21,179 nucleotides of DNA from Bolinopsis microptera (lineage: Eukaryota > Ctenophora > Tentaculata > Lobata > Bolinopsidae): the NCBI RefSeq assembly GCF_026151205.1, contig NW_026971900.1, forward strand, positions 1 to 21,179. The letters are read 5' to 3'. This document shows, piece by piece, positions 11,567 to 20,200 of the stretch (within the stretch, counting starts at the first letter, position 1; each line of letters starts with the position of its first letter). The translations under genes were made by a program, and so were the position numbers. A model generated the notes under the pieces. The model ran no database searches, was not told the origin of the DNA, and saw only the letters and a list, made by a program, of their open reading frames with translations.

Positions 11567-11855
11567 CTATCTTATATATCCTTCTAATTTAATTTTAAAA
11601 CCTAAAACTGTCACAGAGTTCTTGACGTCTGGAGGGAGTTTGTTCCAATATGGAATAACTCGCTCTGGGAGAAAGGACTTCTGGATATTCTTGACCTTTG
11701 TCACACTTTAACTACATCTATTGGATGAAACCAGATTAAGACCTGATCTGCTTGGTCTGAACAAGTCTGAACCATAATCAGTCATACCATTAATTACCTT
11801 AAAAGCTTCAATAAGGTCCCCACGTATTCGCCGCTCTGCCAGCGTTATGTTATGT
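11567..11855 (-). pseudogene. Reverse transcriptase C-terminal fragment (CR1/L2/Jockey-type LINE)
   Basis: Reading down the minus strand from about 11,842, one frame gives LAERRIRGDLIEAFKVING, then NLVSSN near the middle, then KNIQKSFLPERVIPYWNKLP and PPDVKNSVTVLGFKIKLE. This order (RRxRGDLIExFK, a short basic stretch, FxxRVIxxWNxLPxxV, then FKxxLD/E) is the hallmark of the region just after the catalytic domain in CR1/L2/Jockey-like non-LTR polymerases. The catalytic core and endonuclease are absent, removed by 5' truncation. An in-frame TAA at 11,710-11,708 breaks the fragment, and a TAG at 11,569-11,567 ends the frame. No promoter or start is expected. Clade assignment is by motif recognition only. 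Confidence 0.85.
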
Positions 11856-12000
11856 GATTTTTGAGTATTTTGCCTTTATTTGTATATTTTTCAAAGTTTA
11901 ACTGCTGAAATAACACAAAAACAATAAAAACAAAGCTTATCGTAGTTTTCAGTTGTAATGGCATCAATATTTCTGCCCTCCATTATCGATTTATCAAAAA

Positions 12001-12033
12001 AATGAGGTTAAGGAAGAATTGGTTAACGTCATT
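12001..12033. repeat. Imperfect 11-bp inverted repeat resembling the palindrome core
   Basis: AATGAGGTTAA at 12001-12011 pairs with TTAACGTCATT at 12023-12033 with one mismatch and an 11-base spacer. Both arms resemble the ATGAGGTTAACC core of the palindrome at 10,993-11,043. It could be a small relic of the same repeat family or a coincidence of short sequence. Confidence 0.4.
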
Positions 12034-12067
12034 TATAAAAAAAAGTAAAATAGCTACAGACAAATGA

Positions 12068-12089
12068 GTGGTGGCAAAGTATCCACCAC
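12068..12089. repeat. Short hairpin, 7-bp GTGGTGG stem
   Basis: GTGGTGG at 12068-12074 pairs exactly with CCACCAC at 12083-12089 across eight bases. No run of T follows that would suggest a terminator, and no gene is near. Function unknown; it may be part of an unrecognised repeat. Confidence 0.5.
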
Positions 12090-12148
12090 AAAAATATACC
12101 TATATTGATTCAAAGCATAATATTTTTTTGCATTTTTCGAAGCCTCGA

Positions 12149-12162
12149 CCCCCCCCCCCCCC
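12149..12162 (+). repeat. Poly-C run, 14 bases
   Basis: An uninterrupted run of 14 C stands in otherwise clean, run-poor sequence, 11 bases before the left terminus of the TTAA-flanked element. It may be a true mononucleotide repeat or a local error of the kind seen in the flanks. Confidence 0.8.
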
Positions 12163-12173
12163 TGTGGCCTTAA

Positions 12174-12226
12174 GATCTTGCAGATACGTGATCTAGCACT
12201 TAATCAGTGATATCTTCACTCAATCA
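12174..12226 (+). repeat. Left terminal inverted repeat of the TTAA-flanked element
   Basis: The arm starts GATCTTGCAGATACGTGATC and continues through GCACTTAATCAGTGAT and TTCACTCAATCA. It has internal structure: CACTTAATCA and CACTCAATCA are near copies about 20 bases apart, so the arm is partly built of tandem subrepeats. Confidence 0.75.
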
Positions 12227-12408
12227 ATGCGAAGATTGGGTGGAGACTGCTTATAGGACAGCAACCGAAGCGCTATAACGCAAATTTCTTAAGGAACGTC
12301 ACTATCAATATTCATTCAAAGTGATCAGATCGTCATCCACCAACATGCTCGTTACCGCCTAATGAGTCTCATTGTTGCTCGCTAGCAAATAGCTCCCGAT
12401 GAGATTAC

Positions 12409-12462
12409 TGATTGGGTGACGAAATCACTGATTAAGTGCCAAGATCACATATCTGCAATATC
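12409..12462 (-). repeat. Right terminal inverted repeat of the TTAA-flanked element
   Basis: Read on the minus strand the arm starts GATATTGCAGATATGTGATC and continues through GCACTTAATCAGTGAT and GTCACCCAATCA, with the same roughly 20-base subrepeat layout as the left arm. The pairing is collinear (paired coordinates sum to about 24,636). Confidence 0.75.
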
Positions 12463-12466
12463 TTAA

Positions 12467-12776
12467 AAGGGTCATAACTCGGGTAAATTTTGAACAACCA
12501 ACTTGAAATTTTGGGAAAGCACTTCGATTATCAAGCCAAATGTGTCTAGAAACTTTGAAGTTCCTAGCTTAAATCGTTATCACTTTATGGTGACAAAAGC
12601 GGAAAAGTGGGATTGGCGTGCCACACCCACTGTAATTAATTAAATTTGACGAAACTTTCAGGAAATCTAAGTTTGACCCGTATCTATAATCTCTGAAATT
12701 TCTGTGCAATTCTAAAAAGAATTACGTGAGTTATTAAAGGGTTGCATGTGGGCAGTTACTTTTGGGCCACCCTGTA
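12467..12776 (-). mobile_element. Terminal part of a DNA transposon or MITE, one end only
   Basis: On the minus strand the sequence starting at 12,776 reads TACAGGGTGGCCCAAAAGTA, which looks like the terminus of an invertebrate cut-and-paste transposon or its nonautonomous derivative; ends of the form TACAGGGTGNCCCAAAA are common repeats in insects and other invertebrates. I find no matching opposite end in the readable island, so the left limit is only a bound set by the TTAA-flanked element, which may itself be nested inside. The ~300 bases contain no open frame. Assignment rests on the terminal motif alone. Confidence 0.45.
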
Positions 12777-12800
12777 TGCTGTATAATTAACGAATATTAA

Positions 12801-13139
12801 ATTGTGGCTTGCGAATCAGTACTGCTCTACAGATCAGAAACCCTGACAAAGGCGCAAGAGAAAAGTTTGCTGACCTTTGAAGGACAAGGTCAGCAATGTT
12901 ATTTTGCATGGTAGCCTACCTAAGCAGTAAGCTGTCAAACAAGTTACGGAGCATGAGATTAAAAATGGCGGGACACTGCATCAGGCATCCTGCTTGCCAG
13001 TGATTTAGTCTTATGGGAACCTCTGCATGGTAGAGCACAGCAAGGCCGACTGAGCCAAAGCTATTTGTCTATGTTACTGAGAGAAGTTGGGACAAACTTT
13101 AAAGAGGAACTGCGAACCCTGATGGGGGACAGGGTGTAG
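12801..13139 (+). pseudogene. RTE-like LINE polymerase C-terminal fragment, frameshifted
   Basis: Three frames together spell the C-terminal end of a non-LTR retrotransposon polymerase. From 12,813: ESVLLYRSETLTKAQEKSLL. From 12,880: KDKVSNVILHGSLPK. From 12,926: SKLSNKLRSMRLKMAGHCIR then HPAC. From 12,999: SDLVLWEPLHGRAQQGRL, continuing YLSMLLREVG and EELRTLMGDR before TAG at 13,137-13,139. The series (ESVLLYGSET, TKxxEK, RMRxAGHCxRHP, LVLWEPxHG, GRPxxxYxxxLxxDTG, EELxxxMxDR) is typical of RTE-like LINEs and of proteins mislabelled craniofacial development protein 2. Frameshifts or small deletions lie near 12,875, 12,925 and 12,998. The usual P of GRP is L here. Endonuclease and catalytic domains are missing. 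Nonfunctional relic. Confidence 0.85.
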
Positions 13140-13470
13140 GTTGCAAGGATACAAGGATAGGGTACAAAAGTGATAATTACTTTATTGAGTACACAGTAGT
13201 TGTAATTCTGAAATAATTTAAGTTACACAATTCTAATTATTTACAAATGTGTAGGGATAATTTAGAAATTTTATATGATACTATGCTATAGCATTATGCA
13301 CTTGCCAGTATTTGAGTGGGAATCTGGGCTCTTATAATAGGCTGTATATTGTTCGTTCACAGATAAAATTGAATGGATTGCTCTTGCTGTGGCAGTAAAT
13401 TTGGTAGGGTCTAGAGTTTTGTTGGAGAGCAGACCGGCTAGGTCAGTGATGTTTTGGGGATGGAATTTGT
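13140..13470. other. Noncoding spacer after the RTE-like fragment
   Basis: CAAGGATA occurs twice in tandem at 13144-13159, just after the stop codon, and could be the remnant of a LINE 3' tail. The rest is AT-rich DNA with no open frame or recognised repeat. The 3' boundary of the LINE insertion cannot be placed. Confidence 0.45.
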
Positions 13471-13540
13471 TTAATTTTAGGGAGGGACACCAAAAAGGGT
13501 AAGGGGCGTCAACAGGGGCGAATTTTCGGCAGGGGCGCCC
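13471..13540 (+). repeat. GC-rich repeat A, copy 1
   Basis: The block begins TTAATTTTAGGGAGGGACAC, then CAAAAAGGGTAAGGGGCGTC, AACAGGGGCG, TTTTCGGC and GGGGCGCC. It matches copy 2, 230 bases downstream, over its whole length with scattered substitutions. No coding frame. The family is not recognised. Confidence 0.8.
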
Positions 13541-13577
13541 AGTGGCATAATGAAGGGCCCCACTGACTCCGCTGTGC

Positions 13578-13592
13578 GGGGGGGGGGGGGGG
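13578..13592 (+). repeat. Poly-G run, 15 bases
   Basis: An uninterrupted run of 15 G in otherwise readable sequence, at the start of repeat B copy 1. The corresponding place in the second copy (about 13,955-13,975) is also G-rich but smoothed. True length is unreliable. Confidence 0.7.
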
Positions 13593-13700
13593 CCAAATCT
13601 TCCGTTTGACTGGTTTGGTCAATTTTGAAAAACTTAACGAGGGGTACTACACTTTTTTAGAGATTTACCGGCGTATCCTCTTAAATCATCTAGGTTTGTT
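13593..13700 (+). repeat. Repeat B, copy 1
   Basis: The block from CCAAATCTTCC through AATTTTGAAAAACTTAACGA and GGGGTACTACACTTTTTTAG to just before repeat A copy 2 has a smoothed counterpart at about 13,976-14,174. Repeat B therefore lies between two A copies here and again before the third A copy, giving an A-B-A ... B-A layout. Confidence 0.65.
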
Positions 13701-13772
13701 CCAATTTTAGGGAGGGGGCGCCAAAAGGGGAGGGGGCGCCAACAGGGCGGCGCATTTTTCGGCGGGGGCGCC
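13701..13772 (+). repeat. GC-rich repeat A, copy 2
   Basis: CCAATTTTAGGGAGGGGGCG, then CCAAAAGGGG, AGGGGGCGCCAACAGGGCGG and TTTTCGGCGGGGGCGCC. GGCGCC occurs three times in this copy. It is the best-preserved copy of the three and serves as the reference for judging the smoothed copy at 14,175. Confidence 0.8.
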
Positions 13773-13896
13773 TTCTGCATAGTACGCACTGGAGAGCTTG
13801 ACCCTCAGCTCAGTATTTGCTGCTATGAATGATCCATTTTTGTGGAATATTATGCAAATAAAAATAGCAGTATTTTCGGTGTGCTGGATGGGCCTG
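13773..13896. other. Unique spacer at the right edge of the clean island
   Basis: About 120 bases of ordinary sequence separate repeat A copy 2 from the next repeat B copy and are absent between A copy 1 and B copy 1. Quality collapses at a C run starting at 13,897. No feature recognised. Confidence 0.55.
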
Positions 13897-13975
13897 CCCC
13901 CCCCCATCCCGGGGGCGAAAAAAGGGGCCCCCCCTTGCGGGGGCCCCGCCCACCCCCTTTTTGGGGGGCCGGGGC

Positions 13976-14174
13976 CCCAAATCGTCCCTTTTTTAAAAAG
14001 TGGGGGCAAATTTTCGAAAAAACTTAACAAAGTACTAGCAAAAAAATGCGCGTTTTTGCTCTAGAAAAAACCCCCCCGGAAAATCTCTAAAAAAAGGGGG
14101 GTATAAAACACACTTTTTTTAAAAGTTTTTAAAACCCGGGGTATTCTTTTTAAAATCAACCTAATTTTGGGGTT
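13976..14174 (+). repeat. Repeat B, copy 2, smoothed
   Basis: CCCAAATCGTCCC, AATTTTCGAAAAAACTTAAC and the later GGGGGGTATAAAACACAC correspond in order to repeat B copy 1, but with isolated bases blurred into runs and extra bases added. It runs directly into the smoothed third copy of repeat A. Confidence 0.6.
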
Positions 14175-14260
14175 TCAATTTTTAGGAGGGGTTTACCAAA
14201 AGGGGGGGGGGGGCCCCCACAGGGGCCCCCCCTTTTTTTTTCGGCCCCGGGGGGCCCCCG
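14175..14260 (+). repeat. GC-rich repeat A, copy 3, smoothed
   Basis: TCAATTTTTAGGAGGGG, ACCAAAAGGGG, CACAGGGGCC and TTTTCGGCC follow copy 2 in order. GGCGCC elements have become runs of G and C, and the block from its first base to the CGGC mark is 71 bases against 63 in copy 2. This is direct internal evidence that the flanks are a blurred version of normal sequence. Confidence 0.65.
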
Positions 14261-17200
14261 GCAAAATTTTCACGGACGTCCCCCCCCAAAAATGAAAAAG
14301 TTTTCCCCAGGACTGGGGTGTAAATGGAAGCGGGTTTTTCCCTGGCTAGATTCCCGGAACCCTTAGTATTTTTTTGACCCCCAGTTTTTTAGTAGTGGTA
14401 AACCAATCAAGGGTTTTAAAATTAGTTTAAGACCCAATTTTAAATTGACTTTTAAAAAACCAAAAAATTTTTTAATAAAAAACCCCCCCGGGTTTTTTTT
14501 TCCCTTTCCGAAGTTAAATTTTATACCAAATTATTTCCAATATTTCAATCAATACAAAAACATAAATTAAAATGGGAAAAAACCCAATGCAGAAAGGATG
14601 TCCCTTTTAAAACCCCATAAATTTTTTGTCCCCCAATAACTAAAATTTTCTTTCAAAAATTTTAAAATTTAAATTTTTTTGTAAAGAAAATGCCACCCCC
14701 ATCAAAAAAGTTTTTGGGGAAAAATTAAATTCTTAAAAAAAAATTTTTAAAAAAATTAAAAATTGCCCTTTACTTAAAATTTTTTAAAATTTTGCCAAAA
14801 GAAGTTTTTCCCAAATTTTTTTAAAAAATTTTTTTTTTACAGTTTTATGACAAAGTTAAAGGCCCCTGGAAAAACCAAAAATTATTTGGGCGAAAAAAGG
14901 GACCCCCGTTGCCCTGTAAAAGGGCTTTTAACCAACCCCTGGGACCACAAATGTGAAAAAATAAAGGGGCCAAAGTTTTCTATGTTTAAACAAATTATTT
15001 TTTTTCGGAGCTATGGTTTACGTGGTAAGTTTTTGGGGGGGTCAATTTTAAAGGTCCGTTTTTATCCTTTGTGTGCAAAAACCACCGATGCTTAATGGGT
15101 TGGGGGGTAAAATCATGCCCCTTTTTTTCAATTATATAACTTTTTTTAACAAAATTTGTTTTTACCACAAAAACAGTGGCCCAAATTAAAAACAAGAAAA
15201 AAAAAAAATTTTTGACCTCCCTTTTATAGTTAAAAGCGGGTTTTTTTTTTTTTCCCCCGCAAACCAAAAAACAACAAAAAAACCTGTTCGGCCCCCACCG
15301 AGGAAAAACCGTCCCCCCCCAGAAAAAAGAAAACCCAAATTTGTGGCTCCCCTATTCCCCGGATTCGGTGGGGATTTACTAAAAAACTACCTAAATGCAG
15401 TTGAAAAAAATTTTTTTTCTGGAAAACAATAAGTCCCCTTTTTTATTTGTTTTTATTTTTTCCCCCCAAAAGTAATTTCCCCCCCTGAATATCATTTTTT
15501 TTGGGGCCCCCGGTGGGCAAAAAACCTCGTCCCCCCCCCCCCAAAGGGTAAGCAAAGCCTGTCCCCCAAAGTTTTTCCCCCCCTACGAAAAAATATGAGA
15601 GTAGTATGGGGAAGTTAAATTTTTGGGGCCCCCGGGGCCAAAAACGGGTAGACCCCAAATGGGTTTTGTTGCCCCCCCAACCACCTTTTTGATTTTGAAG
15701 GGTCCAAAAAGGGCCACCCCCCCAAAAATGCCAAGGGGGAAAAAGCGCAAAACCGGTTGAGGCTGTTTAAAACCGGGGCACGGGGCCGTTAAAAATAAAG
15801 CCCCAAACCCCGGGGTAAAAAAGACCCCGCGAGCAAAAATAGAAATCAGGAAAAATTTTCAGGATGTGGGGGCCCCGCCCCCGGCCCCTGTAAAAAGGGG
15901 AAAAGGATGCGGGGCAAAATCTGAAGGGCTTGAAAAACGGGTGGGTTTTGGGGAGCCCGGGAACCTGAATTGAAAATAAACCCCCCAACCGGGGAGCTCA
16001 CCTGCTCCGCCCCGCGGGGGCCCCCGCCCCCAGTTTTTTTTAAAAAACAAAAGCGGAAAAAAATATGTCCCCAAAGCTCCGGGAATGGAATGGGGAAAAA
16101 AGCATTTTTGTGGGGAAAGTAAAAAGTTGGGGGTTTTTTTTGATGGTGGGTTTTTTTTTTTCTTTTAAAAGTTTCCCAAGCTTTGGGAGAAATTTGGTTG
16201 GGCAAAAAAAACCAAACCTAAAAAGAGGGTTTTTGGGGTTGGCGTAATGTAGGAAACAGTTTGGGGTTTTTTTTTTGGACGATGGAAGAGCCCCTAAAAT
16301 AATTTTTTGGGAAAAGTAGTAAAAGGGCAGGGGACAGAAAATTCCCCCAAAGGGTTTGATGGGGAATAATTTTAAAAAACGAAAATAAACCCGCAAAAAT
16401 TTTAAAAAAAAATAATAGCAAAAAAATTTTGTTAAAGTGAATCTCGAAGTTTTTGGAATCCTCCCCTTTTCGCCCCCTAGGCAGAGTAAAATTTGCCCCG
16501 AGGCGAAAGTTCGGACGAATCGGTTAAACATCTTTCCCTTTAGTTTTTTAAAAAATCAAAAACAAAACCTGGAGTGATTGGGAAACCCCTTTTTTCAAAT
16601 ATGTTTGGGGTTTTGGGCCCCAAATCTCGTGGAAAAGGGCCCCCCTAAAACCCCCCCCGCGCCCGGGGGGCCCAGGCCTTTCCCCGGCCCCCAAATAAAA
16701 TTTTTTTGTTTTAAAAAAGAAAGGGCTAATTTAGGTTTGCCCCAGCCCCCCCTTGAGTTTTAAAAGGCGGGTTTTTCCGGCGATACGTTTAATGCGGGAA
16801 AATTTTTAAAAAGGGCGGATTTAACCCGGGTTTTTTGAGTAACGGAATTTGATTGAAGTTTTTTTTTTTTTGGTGGAAGCAAGGGGGGTAGGGTTTTTGG
16901 GTTTTTTAGGGGTGGGGTTTTTGTGGGGGGGTGGTTTTTTTTAACCTGGGTGGTGGGGAGGAAACTGCTAAAACCGGAATGAAGGGGTTTTAAAACCCCG
17001 GAGCCCCGTGGGGTTTGGATCTCCCTACTGGTTTTTTTGGGAAAAAGTGGGGGTCCCCCCTTTATTTAGGTTTTTTCCCCATAAAAATTGGGGGGTCCCC
17101 AATCCCCCCCTCCCCCCCCTGGGAAAAAAAACCCCGAGTTTTTTAAGTAATTTTTAAAAAGGGGCTGTAAAAAATTGGGGGTTTTCCACCCCCCCCGGAG

Positions 17201-20200
17201 GGGAAAATAAACCTAGTAAAAAAAATGTAAAATTTTTGGAAAAAAATTGAAATGCAGAATAAACATTTTATTGACTGATTCAGAAAAGGGGAAAAATTGT
17301 TATGTGGAGTCCCCCCCAACCCCTTTTTTAAAATTTTTAAATTTCCCTGTAAGGGTTTTTGCGAAAATTTCTGGTTTGGAGTAGTAAAAGAAAACGAAAA
17401 AATTTTCTTAAAATGCGATTCCCCCTTTTGGGCCCCATGGGAAATGCGCTAAACCCCGGTTTTTTCCCCACCGTATGGAAGTCACAAGGGTAGCCCCCGG
17501 GGTTAAAACCCAAAAACCAAAAATCCTACTTTTTTGGGTTTTCCCGTAGAGTGAAGAGGGATATCCAAGGTGTAGGGTTTTTGAAATTTTCCCAAGGTTT
17601 TTTCTGAAATGAAATGAGGGTTTTTTTTAAAAGAAAAAAAACCAAGGTTAAAAAATGCGTTTTACCCGGGGTAAAAAAAGGAAAAAAGGTAAGCGAGAAA
17701 GCTTAGACAGGAAGAAAAAAGAAAAGAAAAAATAATGCAAAATAAAAAAAAAGGGCCCCAATTGAAAGAGGGATTGATTGGGGGGAGATCTGCATTGCTT
17801 TTTCGGTTTTTCCCCCCCCCCCAAACAATGCAAAGTCCCAAAAAGAAAGAAAAGGGAGGGAAAACTGTCCGTTACTGGGTTGGGGGCCACCACCGACAGT
17901 TTTTCCCCCCCCCTTAGTGGGGCTGAGGGGTTTTGTTGGCCTCCAAAACCCCTGAAGGGGAACCCCCCGGCCCTGTCCCCCCTCAAAAGGGTTTAATTAG
18001 AAATAAACAGGACTAATGCCATTCCCCCAGGGCCCAAACCCCGTTTTTTTAGTTAAAAAACCAGCCCCGACCCAGCCAACCCCCCCCTCTGAGGGAAAAT
18101 TGGTTTTTTTTGGGGAAACTTCGCTAGGATTTGGGGTTCCAGTTTTTTCTGGAACACCTAATGCTTCCCCCCCGAGGAAAGGAACCCCCTGAGCCCCCGG
18201 GCGAAAAAATTTAAAAAAAAACGTGGGAGGGATTCCCCCACCCTACAAAGTAAGGAAGGGAACACATACCCCCCCCTAAAACTCCACCCATGGGACGAAA
18301 CCCGCCCGGAGCCCTCAAAATAATGCAAATCCCCCGTCCAAGCAAACCACAAAAACCCCCAACAACAATAAAGAAACCAATCAAAAGTTAAATGCCAAAT
18401 TTCTTCATTTAATAGAAAAAAATCATCTTACTAATTTTAAAAAAAAAAAAAAATTTTAAGAATAAAAAACCCTGGGGAAAAGGAAAAGGGGAAAAAGAGG
18501 GGGTTTGGGGAAGGTTAAAAAAGGGAGGAAAAAAAAAAACAGGAAACCTGTGCCCCGCAAGGATTTTTTTTAAATTTTTTTTTTTTATAAATTTTGTTTT
18601 ACACATTACTAAAACAGACTAACCCTTTTTTAACACACATCAACAGGGAAACATTCAACCCTCCCCCTCGCCAAATTTTTTTAAAACTTTTTTTTTCCCA
18701 ACAGTGAAAACCAATCAGTGAGGTTTCCCCCGGTGAAAAAAATGAACACAACTCGCCCCTTAAAGGGGACGAAAGCAGAAAAAAAAAAAAAAACCCTTTG
18801 TGGAATCCCCCAAAAATTCCCCGAAAAAATGGTTCCCAAAACCGTAAGGATTTTTTTTTCAAAATTTTAAAAATTTTCTGCGACCCCCCCAAAAAATTTC
18901 ACTGTTTTTGGGGGGAAAAATTTTTCCCCCGATGGATCAAACCAGCAAAAAACCCCTTCAGGATGGCAACAAAAAACGAAATTTGGAAGTAAAAATTTTT
19001 TTCCAAGTCCCCCACCCCCCCAATGGGGGAACCCAAAAACACGATTTTAAAGGTAAAAATCCCCAAACCCATTTTCCTAAAACAAAAAAAGAAAACTGAA
19101 AAAAACGGAAAAAAAACACAGAATATAGAAAAAAGACAATTTTTTTTTTTTGGGAAAAAGACAATTTTTTTTTATTTTTTATCACCAACAATAAAAAAAA
19201 ACAAAAAAATATAATTCGGGAAAAAAAATTTGATTTAAAATTAAAATGAAAAAAAAGTTATGCCAGCAAAACTTAGCGCGGCTTGGGATTTAAAAAAAAA
19301 TAAATTCCCCCCGCCCGTTTTAAAAATGGGTCCCCCCCCCTTAAAACCACGTTTTGTTTCCCCTTACCAGCTGTTAAAAAAAAATTTTGGAAAGAAATTT
19401 TTAAAAAAAAAAAAAATTTTTCCCGCGTCCCCCCCCTTGAAAAAAAATTTTTTTCAATTTTTTAAAAAATTTTAAATTTTTTTGGGTAGTGATCAAAACG
19501 GTGGAAAAAAAAAATAAAAAGGGCCCCCACACAAGGTTTTTTGGAAGCCCCGTTTTAACCCGGAAAAACTTAGCTTTTGGGAAAATAATCAAAAAATTTT
19601 TTTAAAAAAATGTTTCCCCCCAGGAAATTTTTTAAAAAAATTAAGCTTTTTTTAATTGGTGGGCAAATCCCCCCAAATTTTTAAATGTTTTGAGCTAAAA
19701 TTCCCCCCCCCAAAAAACCCCCAGCAAGGTCCCCCCCCAATTTTTTGGTTTTTATTTTATGGACCCCTCATGGTATCGTTTTTTTTTCTTTCCCCAACCA
19801 AGCCCCCCCTCGCTTTTCGTAGGCCCCCGCCCCCCCCGAAACGGGGGGAAAGGGTAAATTCCTATTGTGAAAAAAAGCGCGTCCCGCAGTAAAAGCCCCT
19901 TTATAAAAAACAGGCCCCAAATGAAAAACCCTTTTTTTTTATTTTTTTCTACAAAAAAACAGAAGGGAAAAACCGCGGCACTTGTCCCGGGGCCGGTGGG
20001 TCCCCAAAAAAACGAAACAAGGTCCCCCCAAATTTCAAAATGTTTTTTTTAAAAAACAAAAGAAAATTCCCCCCTTTCCCCGGGGCCGGTTTTTTACACT
20101 ATTTTTTTTAACGCACTAAATTTTCCAAAAAAAGGGAAAAAAGGCCCCTCTTCCCGGCTTTTAAAAATTTTTAACAAAAAAGTCAAATAAATTTTTAAAG

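Larger units (their letters stand above)
11214..11855 (-). mobile_element. 5'-truncated CR1/L2-like LINE, 3' end
   Basis: Read on the minus strand, this is the last ~640 bp of a non-LTR retrotransposon: decayed reverse-transcriptase C-terminal coding sequence (11,855 to about 11,567), a possible coding tail (11,564-11,376), a 3' untranslated part, and a short tandem-repeat tail at 11,214-11,236. CR1/L2-type elements characteristically end in short microsatellite-like repeats rather than poly(A), and are usually truncated at the 5' end, which fits. The 5' limit is where recognisable protein similarity fades, so it is approximate by a few tens of bases. The tail lies only 26 bases from the palindrome arm ending at 11,187, so the LINE may have inserted next to or into that element. 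It cannot be autonomous. Confidence 0.75.
11856..12148. other. AT-rich spacer without recognised gene
   Basis: Readable AT-rich DNA between the LINE 5' truncation point and a C run. It holds two small inverted repeats described separately (12,001-12,033 and 12,068-12,089) and no open frame worth reporting. The first tens of bases could still be LINE sequence: the minus-strand frame continues QKSHNIT upstream of LAERRIRGDL until a stop. Confidence 0.5.
12174..12462. mobile_element. ~290-bp inverted-repeat MITE flanked by TTAA
   Basis: The ends are inverted copies: 12174-12226 and 12409-12462 match at about 87 percent (seven differences including one gap in 54 columns). Both begin GATNTTGCAGATA and contain GCACTTAATCAGTGAT. 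TTAA lies immediately outside each end, at 12170-12173 and 12463-12466. TTAA is the target duplication of piggyBac-type transposons, and a short noncoding element with terminal repeats would fit a MITE. However, TTAA is its own inverse and may simply be the outermost bases of the terminal repeat. The interior of about 180 bp encodes nothing recognisable. The family is not one I can name. Confidence 0.65.

Noticed and set aside
13131-13140. ACAGGGTG resembling the start of the partner terminus for the transposon end at 12,776
   Set aside because: The match stops after about eight bases, and the sequence is already explained as the end of the RTE-like reading frame (GDRV and stop).
13707-14030. 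Overlapping open frames on both strands, proline- and glycine-rich
   Set aside because: They are explained by the GC-rich repeats A and B and the smoothed boundary; no family resemblance.
16040-16531. 163-residue minus-strand open frame, partly hydrophobic, resembling a membrane protein
   Set aside because: The hydrophobic stretches come from A runs read as F on the reverse strand. There are no conserved residues or a plausible start context.
16870-16975. G/T-rich stretch with TAGGG and GGGTTTTTTAGGGG resembling telomere repeat or a G-quadruplex
   Set aside because: No six-base periodicity is present, and the surroundings are smoothed, so G-run lengths are not trustworthy.
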